Assembly: GCA_036583965.1 (NCBI GenBank)
Contig: JAZBQD010000017.1
Location: 29,112,385 to 29,176,384, forward strand
Source: Prunella strophiata
Lineage: Eukaryota; Chordata; Aves; Passeriformes; Prunellidae
Direction of reading: 5' to 3'
Length of the DNA: 64,000 nucleotides
Part shown: positions 37,483 through 50,112 of the stretch, in pieces
Layout of the letters: every line of letters starts with the position of its first letter
Position numbering within the stretch: position 1 is the stretch's first letter
Translations under genes and position numbers: made by a program
Notes under the pieces: model-generated
What the model was told of the DNA's origin: nothing
Seen by the model: the letters and a program-made list of their open reading frames with translations, nothing else
The model's database searches: none

Positions 37483-40382
37483 GAAAGGTTTTTGTTTCTA
37501 ATGTAATATTTGATCCAAATTTTCATTTAAAAATAAATTGGCAAGGTGCATTATATATTCTCAAGCATCAATCAGCCAAACATCAGCAATTTCTAATGTT
37601 AAAGAATACCTGCTTTACCTGCAATATGCAGATTTGTAGGGGATAAAAAAATTGAAGTGCTTTGCTTACTACAGCCAAGGATAAACACTGCTGTACTCTG
37701 CAGCTGAAATGCCAATGCTGGAATTCTAATAGCATGTAATAGTTTGAAAATTATCTACCATGGTAGATGAAATGTGGGCTCACACATTTCTGCAACAAAT
37801 ATATGGACCAGACAAAAGGTGGGAAGAAAAATATATGAAGTATTTAAGAACACAGGCTGACTAGCAGTAAAGTCAGGTAAAATGTTTAGGTTGCTGAAGA
37901 CCCTGACCTGTATATAGTCTACTAAATAGACTATTTAGCAATAAGATATGTGTGTCCCTGTGTGGAACCAGGCTGCAGTACGAAGGAAAAGAGTCAGGAA
38001 ATTTACTTTTCACTTTTGTTCTTCATATCTGTCAACCTGTCACTCACACGTTTGCTATGCACAGTTGCTCAGCATAAGTGCTCAGTCCAGCCCTACCCCT
38101 GGTTCTTCTCCAATTTGAAAGAAACCAACATTCTAAAAAATAGCAAGATATGCATCCTTGTTCCCACTTTCAAAGAAGGAAGGACATGCAACCTCCAGTC
38201 ACAAGTGTGGGAAATGCCCAACTGATGCATTTTTCTTCAAATAACACCTACCAGCATTTTGCCTCAGGTAATAATTTAGCCTCACACCCTCAAGCATATA
38301 TTAATAGTTCAGAAAAATGTCTGGACAACTGATGGATTTTAGAACTGACTTCAGGTTTTGTATTGTGGAGACTGTCTGCCTCCAAAAAAACCTGATCAGA
38401 ACCACACAACATTGTCCTTTTGCTGGACATACTATTTTTAAATTTAACGATAGCTTAACAAAAAAAATTCCTGGGCCTGAACTTGGGAATGTTTTCAGAA
38501 AATTTTGCTTGTTTGACTAACAAAATGCTTCAGACAAATTAGTTAAGTGCTTGATTTATGATTTTTTTCCTCCACATTTTTTTTTCACTTGCACACATTC
38601 CTTGCTTACTGCTAAAGGTTCAGATTCCTGCCTTGCCTTCCATGGAAAGGAGCCCCTCAATGGGAAAACAAGCCATTGAACTGTCCCAGGTGTACAGGGA
38701 ACAAGGTGGATATAGGGCATGTTGTTTGTCACATGGGAATTCACTTTGGTAGCCTTACCTGGTAGTTTACATGGACTTCCAAGCCCAGGTGGATGTCCTC
38801 TCAGAGTGGCCTTCAAGTGGCCTTTTACTGGGGGCTTTCTCACATTCGGAAATTAATATTAATTAGTGTTCATCCAGGAATATGTATTTTTTGTCTTCAG
38901 TTTCACAACTTGACAGCTGGGGAAGAAAATCAGGGTGACAAAATCTTCTACTCTAAACCTGGCCAGTTCTATCACAGATGAGGGGACTTTTCAAATTGCA
39001 GCCTCACAGAAAGTGGAAGTTTTCAGCAGTCACTACAGAGTCATTGGAGAGTCATTGTGTGCACTCTGGGGTCCAGCTAGGCAGGGTCTGTTCTCTCCCT
39101 GCTGACAAGGCAGAAAATCCCTGCTGAGGATCACACCTCTTCTTCTGGTAGATGCTGCGTACTGAACAGCAAGCACTGGAAAGCTCACAAAAACAGCCAG
39201 CAGGTTCAGCCTAGGAGTAAGATAAAGTTTTGGAAGCTGTAGGGTCTGCTGCATCAGGTTCTTTGGATGGACCACCTGAAGATGCACTTGCTCCTTGGTG
39301 ACTGAAACTGCAGCCTGAAGAATTGGCAATCCTTGTAACAGCACCCCATAAGCCCTAACCAAGAGCAGTAACATGAGGACATTACCTGATGTGCAGGAGA
39401 CCAGAGTATTGCATCCCAGACACTCATCCCTGTAAGAGCACTGTCCTCCCTGAGGGCTTGGCAGTGCCCTCAGCTGCACCAGTGACAGCAAGAGGACACT
39501 TCCAGGGCTTTATGTTAAAGCAAAGGGAGCAAACCAGAGAAGTGTGAGTACCCAGGAGAGAAATCCTCTTCCTCTCCAGCTTCAAGCCCACAACTTTTAA
39601 CAAAGTCTTACAAATTGTGAGAGATAGCCATGATTTTACAACAATAAGTAACTAATAAATAACCATCTCACCCAGTCTCAAAATAGGGGACCAAACAAGC
39701 TATCTGAGTAAGTGATTATTGAGTCATTAGAATATTTATTTATAAGCCTGCTTTCTCATGTTTTCTTAATATTTCTTAACATTTTTTTGCCATGGCTCCT
39801 GTACATTTTATTTGGCATGATGTAAAAAAAGTATCCTCTTTCACCAAAAGCAAGCAAGAAGGAGCTTCTAGCAAAGAGAATTCAGCAATTCATTATGCAG
39901 CCACAGTCAAATGTTTTAGCAAGATCAAGATAATAATATCTTTTATTTTATTTTTGTAACTCCTTACCTTGATTCTATTTTTTTTCCCTCAACAGTGTTA
40001 TAATTAGCTATGTGTTTGACTTCCTATGGCAAAATCATAAAGACTACAATTTGAAAAGGAATTACCATAGGCTGATTGTAAGAAAGTATGTCTTTACTGG
40101 GACCAATTGAGTCCTTTCAGTTAATCATTAAGCAAGTGCCTTAGTGAGCTGGAGAAAGTATCCCCAAAAAAGATTATAAAACAATTTCTGTGCAAGAGAT
40201 TGGAGGGATTTCATTTTTAACTGTGTCTAGGTTTTTGTAGAACAAACAAAGAAATTAATCCTATGAAACATCTTATTAGTGCATTGAACTTTTTTTCCAA
40301 CAAATTATGTAGCTTCTGCAATTTTATTGTGCACAGTGTTTGATAAAATCTAAGCTTTGGTGAGTAATACAGTCATGGCAGA

Positions 40383-40395
40383 TTTTTTTTTTTTT
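40383..40395. repeat. Poly(T) tract, 13 T
   Basis: An uninterrupted T run lies about 150 bases left of the CpG-rich island. Confidence 0.9.
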
Positions 40396-40529
40396 CCCCA
40401 TAATATATTTCAGAAAGCTAGCAGCTGTGTGAAAACAAAGCCCATATAATTAGAAGTGTTCGTATAACAGCAGTTCCTTTCCCGTGTTCCTAAGCCACAC
40501 ACTGCCAGTAAAAGAGAAACTGCGTTTCC

Positions 40530-40800
40530 CCTGAAAGGCTTTACAAGTCGCACCGAGGGCTGATACCTGAGGGGGCCCATGCCCGGCGTGCAGCCACGCC
40601 AGGCTCCACAAGGCAGGAGCTTGTGTCCCCAGTGCCAGGAGGACCTGGAGCACAGCCCGAGCCAGGCTCACGCCCCGTCTGCAGGAGGCAGCCGCACCGC
40701 CCCGCCCTCGCCGCATCCATCCCACATGGGAGAGACGCCAGCCCCGTGCCCCTCCCGCATCCCTCCTCCCATCCACCCACCCTCTGGAATGACTCACATC
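40530..40800. promoter_or_regulatory. Short GC/CpG-rich island with GC box
   Basis: By hand count the 240 bases 40561-40800 hold about 167 G+C and 14 CpG, against an AT-leaning, CpG-poor surrounding. It contains CCGCCCCGCCC at 40697-40707, the complement of a classical Sp1/KLF GC box, and an AP-1 site TGACTCA at 40790-40796. The plus strand is C-heavy; if this is a promoter, the usual G-skew of sense strands would favour transcription on the minus strand. No exon or splice pattern is recognisable, and the open frames across it (115, 93, 74 and 71 codons) look like GC-driven chance. A CpG-rich decayed repeat is an alternative. Confidence 0.45.
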
Positions 40801-40829
40801 TGAATAGCTCAGGCGGGATCATTAATAAA

Positions 40830-43800
40830 GCTAGCTGAAAAATGGTTTTGGGTGGGAATCTCTAAAGCTTGCAGTTTAACAGTGTTCATGATGTGCTCTT
40901 CTTAAAAAATTAAAATTCCAAATCTTAAAAAACAGTCAAATGTCAGTGGAAACCATTCTCATTCAAAGGGCTTCAATTTGCACTTGACATTTTTAATCCC
41001 AAATACTGGAGGATTTTTGATTTTTGATTTTATTTTTTTTTTTTTAAACCAAAACTGCTTGCCCAACATTGGAAGGGACTTCTGCTTTATAAGAAATAAG
41101 GAAACCATGGCAACCATAGTGGTTGTTTGCATTTGGCTAAGAAACCAATTTTCCATTGAACAAAGCAATCCTGGTAGAGGGCTTTCACCTAGTTTTGAAA
41201 AGAAAAAGCCTTCCTTCCTAGGGCCACATGAAGCACATTGCACACTTAATCATGTATGGGTCAGCCAACTAGGTGGACAGATAGCCTTTGTAAGTAGAGA
41301 ACAGCAAAACTTACACAAAAATAAATGTGGGATTTTTTTTGCCCTCTGGTATTGGAGGATGAAAGACTAAGGTGCCTACTAAACTACAGCTGTTACTCAG
41401 CCTCTTCTCTAACCAGCCTCTTCTCCAACCTTGTCATGTTTTTTACTATGAATGGAAAATAATAAAATAGGGCTTGCTGTATGCAACTGCTGGGTGGCAT
41501 TTATTTATAGCTCTACTGTGGATAGTGTGACTGGCTGGGCAATGCAGTATTAATCATCTTTCCAGTGAAAAGCTGGAAAGTGTTCTCAGAATAAGATTAG
41601 ACATTAAGAACTGTATTGTATATTTTTGGGAAAATCGTGTGCTGGCCAGAGTGGAGCTGGGGGAGGACTGTGCCCAGCACATCCTAGAGAGACCATGTGC
41701 TGCAGAGGATGGCACACTCTCCTCAGCTAGCCAGCTCTGCTGGGTGCTGCAGCAGACACAGAAGCACAGGAAGAACTGAGCATTGCTTTCTTCCTCTGCC
41801 CTGCCTTTCTCTTCTGGAGGGAAGACCTTTACTGGAAACAGCCTTGGACCAAGGGCAAAGAAGCATCCCTCCTCTCCAGGCAACAGAGGAGAACACTGCT
41901 CCATGGAAAGGCTGGATGTGGTGTTGGCTGAGGCACTGGTGTTGCATGGTGACTTGAAGATGGAACAATGACCTTACAGGTACAAAAAGTACTAATAACT
42001 CTGAGAAAATGTCTCTGAAAACACTAGGAGATAAGCAGCACATATACAGCTGAAACTGAGAGGAGCTGGACAGAGAAAAGCAGCAGCTCTGCTTCTCTGC
42101 AGACAAAGTCCAGTGCTCTGCAACCACAAAGCCCAGAGACAGAACAAAACAGAGCAGTGCAGCAGTGATGACTGAAACCAGCAGCACAAAGCAGTGACGC
42201 CCAGAAGGCAACGTACAGCTAGAGCAGGGAGAGAAAAAGGTCCCAGCTCCCGCCAGGAAACCTGGCCCCTCCTGAAAGCAGGGATGCTGGATGGGGCTGG
42301 TGGCTCTACACCACTCTACAGGGATGGAGACTCCATCAAAGTACTAAGCAACTTTGAAAACCAGAGGAAGTAAGTACTCCTGTACTCCTGCAGCACCTGC
42401 CTGTGCTACAGGATGTCTGTTAACACTGCAAGAATGCCTTTATTACCACTACAGGCTGTGAGGTCTGAAGGAAGGTGTCAAAACAATGCCCATTCACTTC
42501 AGGCTCCTGACACACTTGGGATCCCTCTGAGAGCTGCAATCCAAGTAGCTCATTGACAAAAAGAGAAGATGAGGATCAAGTCTACCTGCTCAGGCCTCTA
42601 ACTCCATGAGGGTCCAACCCTGGTTTCTAAACTTGATGTTTAAGCTTGACCAGCATATTTTAGGGCACACTTGTATCAAGCCTTAAATTAGTACAGATCT
42701 TCCCTGCTTCCCATGTTTACACATGGCTATCCTTCCAGGGGAACTTCCACCCCAGGAACCACAGCAGCATGTCTACAGGAAACTCAGCATCAATGTGAAG
42801 CCCCGGATCCCTCTGTCAATCCCTCGCCTCATTTACCAAGTGTTGGCCTACCTGTGCTCCCTCCCTGTACTTATCCACAGTATAAGCATATCCCTGGCAC
42901 CCATCATTGCCCTTGAAAGCTAGCATCCCCACAGCTCATGCCCCCTGTGCACAGCTGGAAAGTCAGGCAAACTCTTCTCTCATCCCAGATGCCAATTCAA
43001 AGAACAAAGTTTGCTAGGAGCCTAAAGCAGGGCTCAATATTTCAAGGCAAATTAAGGGATGTTGTACCTGCAAGGCCATGTAAAGCCTGCCCTCTGAGAT
43101 TGTGATGTGGGCTGGAGGATCTCAGGTGTCCCCTAGACTGCTGCTGAAGATCTTGCCTTTGGTTAATGAACCCCAGCAAATAAACAGACCCCAAATGATA
43201 GGCTTGATTGGCAAGTAAGCATGAAATGAGCGGAAAGGGAGAGCCAACGGAAGGATACAAGCAATAGGAATATAATTATGCAGTGATTCATCTTGGGCAT
43301 GCTTGCACACTGGGAAGAGGGGGGGCAGGAAAATGGGGGGGAACCAAGACTTTATTTTATTTTTTTGGACAGTAGTGGAAATCCACAGAAGATAATCTGT
43401 AGGAGTGATTTAAAAGAGACATAGGTGGATATACTGCAAGGATCAAGGAAAGTGAAGCAACCCTTTGATTCTACATGAGCAATACAGAACTGTGCTTCTA
43501 CAGTGCACAGCGAACACTTTACTGAGATCACAGATTCAGGGGCTTAGAAGGCATTTACAATGCTCTCCTCTCTCTTTGTAGCTTAACCTTCGTGAAACAC
43601 AGAAGCTTTCACCAACCTTAAGGAAAAACTGTGGGATGAGAATTTTCATAGGCAGCCCACCAGTAGTCTATAAATATATCTGAGTAGTGGCAGAGGCAGA
43701 TTTCAAGCACATACAAAAGATTGCTTTTGGGAGATCTTTAAAGCGTTGCAGAGCAGGTGAACTGCTTTGAAACCTTGAATTGTCATTTTGAATTAAATGC

Positions 43801-46437
43801 TCATATCTATTGTATTTATCAAGTCAAATTACTTGCCAGTTGTTACTGGCAGCTGGGGAGAGTGATACAGAGCATACTCCCTGTGAGCTGTGTGTGTTCA
43901 GCCCAGTGGGCTATGAGTGATCAGAGCTCAAGAGCAGCATGATCATTCCACAAGTCCATCACTCAGCTCCAGCAACAGGGCTGCCAGCTGGCAAAGCAGA
44001 GGGTTTGCTTTTTGTCAAGAAACAGAAGTTCACTTCCATGGCCGTCCTTCTCTCATGGCCTCCTGTTTCACCCAGTATGGATCACCCTCAAGAGCTTGCA
44101 AGGACACACATGCCCTCAGAGCAGAAACTTTTCCTCTTCATTTCCATAACACATACTGGTGGAAGTCACACACACCAGCTTTGGCAGCTCTGCACAAGCA
44201 CTCACCAGTATGGCTGGAGGTGCTCACACTGTACAGGTGGGCAAAGAATATTCCCTCTTTTGGGCAAATGCAGGTAAAACTGGCAGCCAGGTCTTACAGC
44301 AACATGTGAGAATCATGTGCATGTTGGCCTGTTGCCTAGTGCCTGGCTCTTCTACTTTTAAGCTTTCTAAAAAAAATCACAGTGAATAGACAGTAAATGA
44401 ATAAAGGTTGATTTTTTTATGTGTGAGCCAAATTAATTATAAATGAGCAGCAAAATAAATCCAAAAGGCTATCATCCCATCTACCAATCAATAAGTTGAA
44501 AGTATAAATAAACTAGAATGATATAAAGTGCCTGTGGCACACACACAGACCCAGTGAGCTAAAAAAGGAAGGAAAACATTTCCAGTCTTCATCTGGAGAG
44601 ATGCCACAGATTTCATCAGGCTAAGATGAAGGGGAAGAGTTTTTGTAACTACATGATTTTTATAGACTGAACCTCCTCTCAGCAATCTACCTAGGAGGGA
44701 AGTATTTTCTCATAGCCACTAAGTATCATTGCTAGTCATGTGCATGCATACACATACATCAAAACTAATGACCCAAGCAATCTTAATGATTTCAGCAAGG
44801 GCAGGAGGTTTATCTTCAAAGAGACAGGAAAATGTTTGCTTGGATAAGGGCCTAACTTAACAGAGACAGGCAAACCCAAAGACAAGGCATTGCATACATC
44901 AGTTTACAGCAAAATCCTAGTGAAAGGTGGTTAAAATGTGTTGTGCAGAAAGAGACAACCAGATAAACATCTTCTGCACAGTGATACAGTGATAGCTGTA
45001 GTCTGCAAACAAATTTGGTGTCTCATAATCTATTCCAAGAAGCATTTGAGAGGTGTGAAAGAAAAGGACTCAAGATAGCAACACTATTCCTGCTCAGTGC
45101 CAAACTACCACACTTTTCTCTTGGTGGAAAAGAATGGCAGCTCAGGAACAACCTCCAGCTGTTGCAGAAGCAGTCCCTGTGGCACCCTGAGTTGACTTTC
45201 CTCCCTCTGAAATGGCTGGTCAGGTGTCAAATGCACTCCTACATGCAGGTCAGCACAACTGCTGGACTCCCACAGAGTCCACATTGCTCAGGCCAGGCTC
45301 ATTGAGATCCAGTGGCTGACAGCTCCTCGTAGAATGTTCTGAAAAATTTACCACCAGTCTTGTTTCTCATATGGAAACAACCAACAAAGATTTCATATTG
45401 TGCCTGCATTTGCTAATCAGCTGTACATATTAAGCAAAGACAGACACACAACATCATCCACTGCAATCATTGCAAAACACAAGGCTTGAGGATGTTTTCA
45501 ATAGTCCCAGAAGGCTCAGTTTCTCTCTGTGTTAAATTTTTGCCTGTCTATTCTATATGACACCTCCAAGGAGCTCTTTTTATTTATGGATCAGCTTTCT
45601 CTTCTGAAAGCCCAGCGGGGCTTTAGCAGACCGAGTGTGAACACACATTTTAGTGTTCTCCATAATCAATGCAGAAAATTCATGAGCTGAAAGCTGTCTG
45701 TGGTAAAGCTGAAGTCTGTAGCTCAGACACAGGCTCTGCCACCTTTGTCTCGAAGACAGACAAGCTGCAATCACACACGCACTTAGCCAGGCCCTCAGCC
45801 TTCATAATTTCATTAACCAGTCCTTATGGACCCTCATCACTAGGGTGTTATGTCCAGCTTCCTAAGAGGTTTTCAGAAATTTGTTGCCAAGCCCTGAATG
45901 CAGCAGCAGAACTGGAGTAGGTACAGACAATGCCTATTTTATCCTCGTTCCAAGACAAAGTGCTTTTGGTGCGGCAGTGCAAGAAATACAGCATAATGAT
46001 TGATAATTCAGCATTGACAACGGTGCCTTGGCCACTCCCCCAGCTCCATGCTTCCCACATTGTTCTCACCCACAGAGAACATGTGTGTTTTCTGTTTCAG
46101 ATTACTTTATATTTTCCCTTTTTCAATGTCACTCTGTAAATTTTTGCTCTTTCCACCACTCTTCCCCTGCCAAAATTTTGCAATATTTACATGATGCTAT
46201 TTCCCTGTCCTGATTACTCTTCACATTTGAGATTTCTAGTGAACCAGCTGCATTATCCTTATAAAGAGTTGTGCTTCATTTCCAGGTAAGGACAGCAGCA
46301 TCAGCTGTTAAACACATGAGGTAGCCCCATCATGTGGGTGTACTCGAACTGCTCATTTAAGAGGCACAGGCTGATCAAGGCCATTTCAAATGGAATAGCA
46401 TTTGCATAAGGGTGCCCAAAGCCACTTTCCTCTCTGG
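40830..46437. other. Unique stretch, no gene seen
   Basis: No CR1, LTR or known coding exon is visible. A 162-codon minus frame (41723-42211) begins with a hydrophobic stretch resembling a signal peptide but then becomes low-information sequence with overlapping plus-strand frames. A T13 run lies at 41033-41045 and a G-run cluster at 43312-43341. A short imperfect repeat 'cagcctcttctc' occurs twice near 41.4 kb. Confidence 0.5.
43312..43341 (+). repeat. G-run cluster, possible G-quadruplex
   Basis: The plus strand carries GGG (43312-43314), seven G (43319-43325), GG and seven G (43335-43341). Four G3 tracts are available only if one loop of about 9 bases is allowed, so quadruplex formation is possible but weaker than at 46467-46497. 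Confidence 0.5.
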
Positions 46438-46557
46438 CTTTCTCCTTCTCTTTTCTCTCCCTCCTTCCCTCCCTCCCTCCCTCCCTCCCTCCCTCCCTCC
46501 TTTCCTTCCACCATTTCCTTCCCTCCTTCCTTCCTTCCCTCCTTCCCTCTCTCTTTT
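46438..46557. repeat. Polypyrimidine tract with (CCCT)n core
   Basis: The first 72 bases, to 46509, are pure C/T. The core at 46467-46497 is eight CCC runs separated by single T. The tract continues as CTTC/CCTT repeats, with two A interruptions at 46510 and 46513, to about 46557. The plus frame across it gives a PPSLPPSL-type peptide, which is a repeat artefact. The minus strand reads (GGGA)8. Confidence 0.95.
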
Positions 46558-47439
46558 ATCCACACTGTATTTTTAAGTCTTGCTTCATATACCCCTGCAT
46601 TGTTTCTGGGGACCCACCTGTACTTCACTTCCTACCCACAACCTGGACCTCCTTTGTTACATTTCTGTCATCTGTGTCAGCCAATTCGTACATCCCAGAA
46701 ACAGGGTTTTCATCTCAGTGCCACCAAACAAGTATCTAAGTAACAGGCCAGAGCTTCCCCTGCTGCAGTGCAGCACAGAAGTCCTTCAGCTTCACTGGAG
46801 CTGTGTGACTCCTTGTCACTCCGCAGTGACCACCTGGACCTACCTCCCTGACAGACTGCTACCATCACACAACCAGCTGATCATACCAATTAACCTGTGC
46901 TCATCTTGGTGGGTCAGAAATCCCAAACAGGTGCACTTGCCTTGTGGGCTGCAGCCCAGCCACTACCAGCCACCTTCTTCAGCACCTCTGTGAAGCACAG
47001 AAGCTGGAGTCAGGTGGAGCATTGTGAAAAGAAAATATGACCATTACATAACGTTAACATTAAAAAGCAAAAGCAACAGCTGAAGAGTACATTCTTGCAT
47101 ACAGCATTTATGTTGGATATGAGCACGCACATAAATGCAATGTGTAATTTCTTACACAATCCCTGGAGTTTAAAATGCACCTATTTTGCCCAAGAAAGGC
47201 ACTCAGCAAGATCAGTTTCATAATTTTTTTTTTCCTGCGCCATTGTGGAGCTGAACACAGTGAACACACACTGCATAGGTTACCTAGGCTACTTTGATTT
47301 AGTATAATTAATGGTAACACCTTAGCTGGGGCAAGGCAGAGTAAAGAACCTTTATTAGTGAGCTGGAGAAGGTGGTGGAGCAGACTAGTTCTCAGCTGGC
47401 AGCAAATTGCATGTAACAGTCAATATGGCATTGCCTTGA

Positions 47440-47690
47440 CAATCCCAATGTACCTGTGGGAAAGGGATCAGTGACACAGGGCTGGGGACCTCTCGTCTTG
47501 GGAGGATGAAGGACAACGGGCAAAAATTGAACAAGAGTGTCAGACCAGGTATAAACAGAAGGGTTTTGCTGCATGGACTGGGATCCAAAGAGGAGATGCA
47601 GACTCAAATCCTTACAGTTCTTCAAGACCTGACTGGACAAAGGCTGAGTCCACTTCACACTGAAGCATCCTTCAGTCCTTTGGATTCTTA
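47440..47690 (+). mobile_element. Highly decayed CR1 LINE 3' region
   Basis: Weak but ordered CR1 text is visible on the plus strand: 'acaacgggcaaaaattgaac' near 47512 (CR1: ggcaatgggcacaaactgaa), then 'gactcaaatccttacag' near 47600, and 'aagacctgactggacaaagg' near 47625 (CR1: aaaacctgactggacacgg). No RT frame survives and the 3' tail is not distinct. A chance match is possible, but three motifs in the right order favour an old CR1. Confidence 0.55.
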
Positions 47691-49469
47691 AGGATCCAAA
47701 GTCACGTGTACAAAAAAGACTAGAGCCTAGGAAGGTTCAAGACATGGACATCTGCAAGGCCAGTGGTGTCCCTCTGCTGCTGAGGGTGAATTCCAAAAGC
47801 AAGCACCCTGAGAGATCTTGTTCACTGTACCTCTTCTCCTATTACAACATTAAGTACCCACCCCTGGGTCTTTAGGCTGGGACGCCTTCTCTGTGTCCTG
47901 AGAGCCTAGGCACAGTTTTCACCATGCCACACCATGAACAAGACTTACCTGAAAGTCTTTTCAACACTGCAGACCCCTTCTTGAATTCAGGAAGAAAGTG
48001 CTGTGTTTCTTCATGCCCTAATTAAGCCATGGTCATTTGTATTGCCTGGTAATCATCAGAAATTGTAATTACTGACATGAAAGCTGAGAACAGTGGGTGA
48101 TAATGTCAATTTCCAGGCAAGAGACCTCATCGCATATGTAAACAAAAAAAGTTGCCCTTGCTTTTACAGCCTGTTTGTTCACTGTGGGCAATACTAGATG
48201 ATTTAAAATAATAGCTGTGTTCCAAGCACTCTCAGTGTTTAAGAGAGCAAATACACCTGGAATGAGAAAATAACAGTCAAGAGAGAAACAGGAATACAGC
48301 AAGCACCTGCAAACACAAAGGAACAGTGGCTGGGTGCAAACCTGATGGCTTCCAACAGTCAAAATGTTTTCTCACAGCAGCATAATCAGGTAAGCCCATT
48401 TAAGCACTCTGCCCTTGCTACAAAACTTGCAATTTTTTTTTCTTTTAATATGGCTAGTATTTTGGATTGAAGTGGTTTTGCATAGATAATAGAGTGTTCC
48501 AAAGAAGCTGCTTTAGTAAAACCTTGCTGCCTCCTAACACTGGGACATCTCAAAAATCTAGGGATCACTCACATAGATGTAAAACATTAGAATAGCATGA
48601 AGTGCTTTTGTTCCACCTTGGAACCTTTGGGAAGGCTTCAAAAGCTCTCTGCAAGGCTTTTTTCCAGGTAAAAAACACTGCTCTGAAGTTCAGGTGAACT
48701 TTTGTTCCCAAACCACAGAGCAACCTTGGCTAAATTCCCTGGGATTGTAGTGTCTACCTGCATGCTGCAAGCTGTCTTCCATTACACATCACAAGCTGGG
48801 TCTAGGACTCCAATTTTACCCATAATTGTCTTTTGGAGAACAAGAATTTCATCTTATTGCAAAGAAAACCTGTGAAAACTAAGCTTGGTCAGAATGTTAA
48901 TGCTTCCTACTAATTCCTCATCCTATGGAGCTGAAGTAACTACGGAGGATTTACCCAGGTTCTGTTCAGCTGAGCTATCATCTGAAGCATTCTTAATGAA
49001 GTACAAGTTGCAAGGTTAATCCCAATAGATGTAACTGCAAAACACAGGAAACCTGTACATGAAATTTAACACCCAGGGTCTTTCATAGCAAAATGACATG
49101 CAAAACTGAATCATGGTTAGACTTGAATATCCTACCTTCCATTTGACTGGCTCAGCAGAGCACTTTCTGTTCACTATCTAAGCTCATTTGCACTGTCACT
49201 GCATAACAGTCAGAGCACTGTTCATCTTTCTTCCCAAATTTTTCTGTAATTATAAAGATTGCCTATATTTTAGACAATCCTTTGTGCCCTAATATAATCT
49301 GTGGCAGAGTTTCCTCATAATCTGGATTAGTATGAACCATGTTTAGAAGACTGGAAGACTGACAAGTGAAGCCTAAGTAGTACATGAACTGCAAAATTAG
49401 GGTGAATTAAAGACCATGGCAGTCCTGTACCATTGTGAAGCTGGCTGCAACATTGCAACTTTCTTCAGT

Positions 49470-50112
49470 GACAGGATCCCAGAATGACAGAGGCACTTCT
49501 GAGAAGGAGGGAGCTCTAGGATATCTCCAAATATCACCAAGCTCCCTGCTCAGAGCATGATTGCTTACATCAAGTTACTCAGGATATCGAATAGTCAGAT
49601 TCTGAATATGGTGGAGGATGGAAACTCCATGGTCTCTCTATCAATGTTCAGCCACTGTAACAGTGAAACAAACAAAAACAAACCCAAAATCTCCTTTTCT
49701 CCCATTGTCACTTGTCCTTTCATTGGCCACCTCTGAAAAAATTTTGGCTCCATCTTCTTTGTTCCTCCCCAACAGGTATTCATACACAGAGGTGAGGTTC
49801 ACACAATTCTTCTGTTCTGAAGAATAAGAAATCACAGCTGTCTCAGCCTCTCCTCTTATGTCACATGATCCCACTTCTCTATCCTTTTTGTGTCCCTTTG
49901 CTGGACTATTTTCCAACATGTTCATGCCTGCCTTACATTACATTGAAGAGCCCAGAGGTAGAGTTAGAACTGTAGATACGTCTCAGCAATGCTGAGCTGA
50001 ATGGAAGATCCCCTCCCTTGGTCTGTTTGCAGCACCATTTCTAATTCAGCCAAAGATGCTGTTGACCTACTTTGCCACAAGAGCACATTGCTCACGGATG
50101 ACAGGGGATTAG
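49470..50112 (-). mobile_element. Old CR1 LINE, minus strand
   Basis: The reversed tail begins near 'tcccagaatgacagaggc'. On the minus strand the 49641-49925 frame contains YEYLLGRNKEDGAKIFSEVA then NERTSDNG, aligning with the CR1 C-terminal pattern YKYLKGG.KEDGARLFS.VPSDRTRGNG. Further right, 'attgaagagcccagaggtag' and 'caagagcacattgctcac' continue in CR1 order. An AAAC-rich patch near 49667-49685 has expanded inside it. Frames are broken. Confidence 0.8.

Larger units (their letters stand above)
33326..40440. other. Repeat-poor unique stretch with AT-rich blocks
   Basis: I see no gene or transposon. The open frames of 155 codons at 35886-36353 and 136 codons at 36314-36724 (both minus) overlap each other and look accidental. 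From about 36.9 to 37.7 kb the DNA is strongly AT-rich, with many TAAT and ATGCAT words and no repeat signature, a texture often seen in conserved non-coding elements. Conservation cannot be judged from one sequence. Confidence 0.5.

Noticed and set aside
39033..39491. 152-codon minus-strand frame with a leucine-rich middle
   Set aside because: The hydrophobic patch is short and the rest is featureless. I could not connect it to any known protein.
41723..42211. 162-codon minus-strand frame with a hydrophobic, signal-peptide-like start
   Set aside because: After the first 35 residues it becomes low-information sequence rich in S, L and C, several frames overlap it on both strands, and no family motif is visible. 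The length is within chance expectation for 64 kb.
43917..44309. 130- and 112-codon plus-strand frames in overlapping registers
   Set aside because: Two long frames over the same bases suggest low stop density by composition rather than coding.
46402..46743. 113-codon frame with a PPSLPPSL repeat peptide
   Set aside because: The repeat peptide is simply the translation of the (CCCT)n tract.
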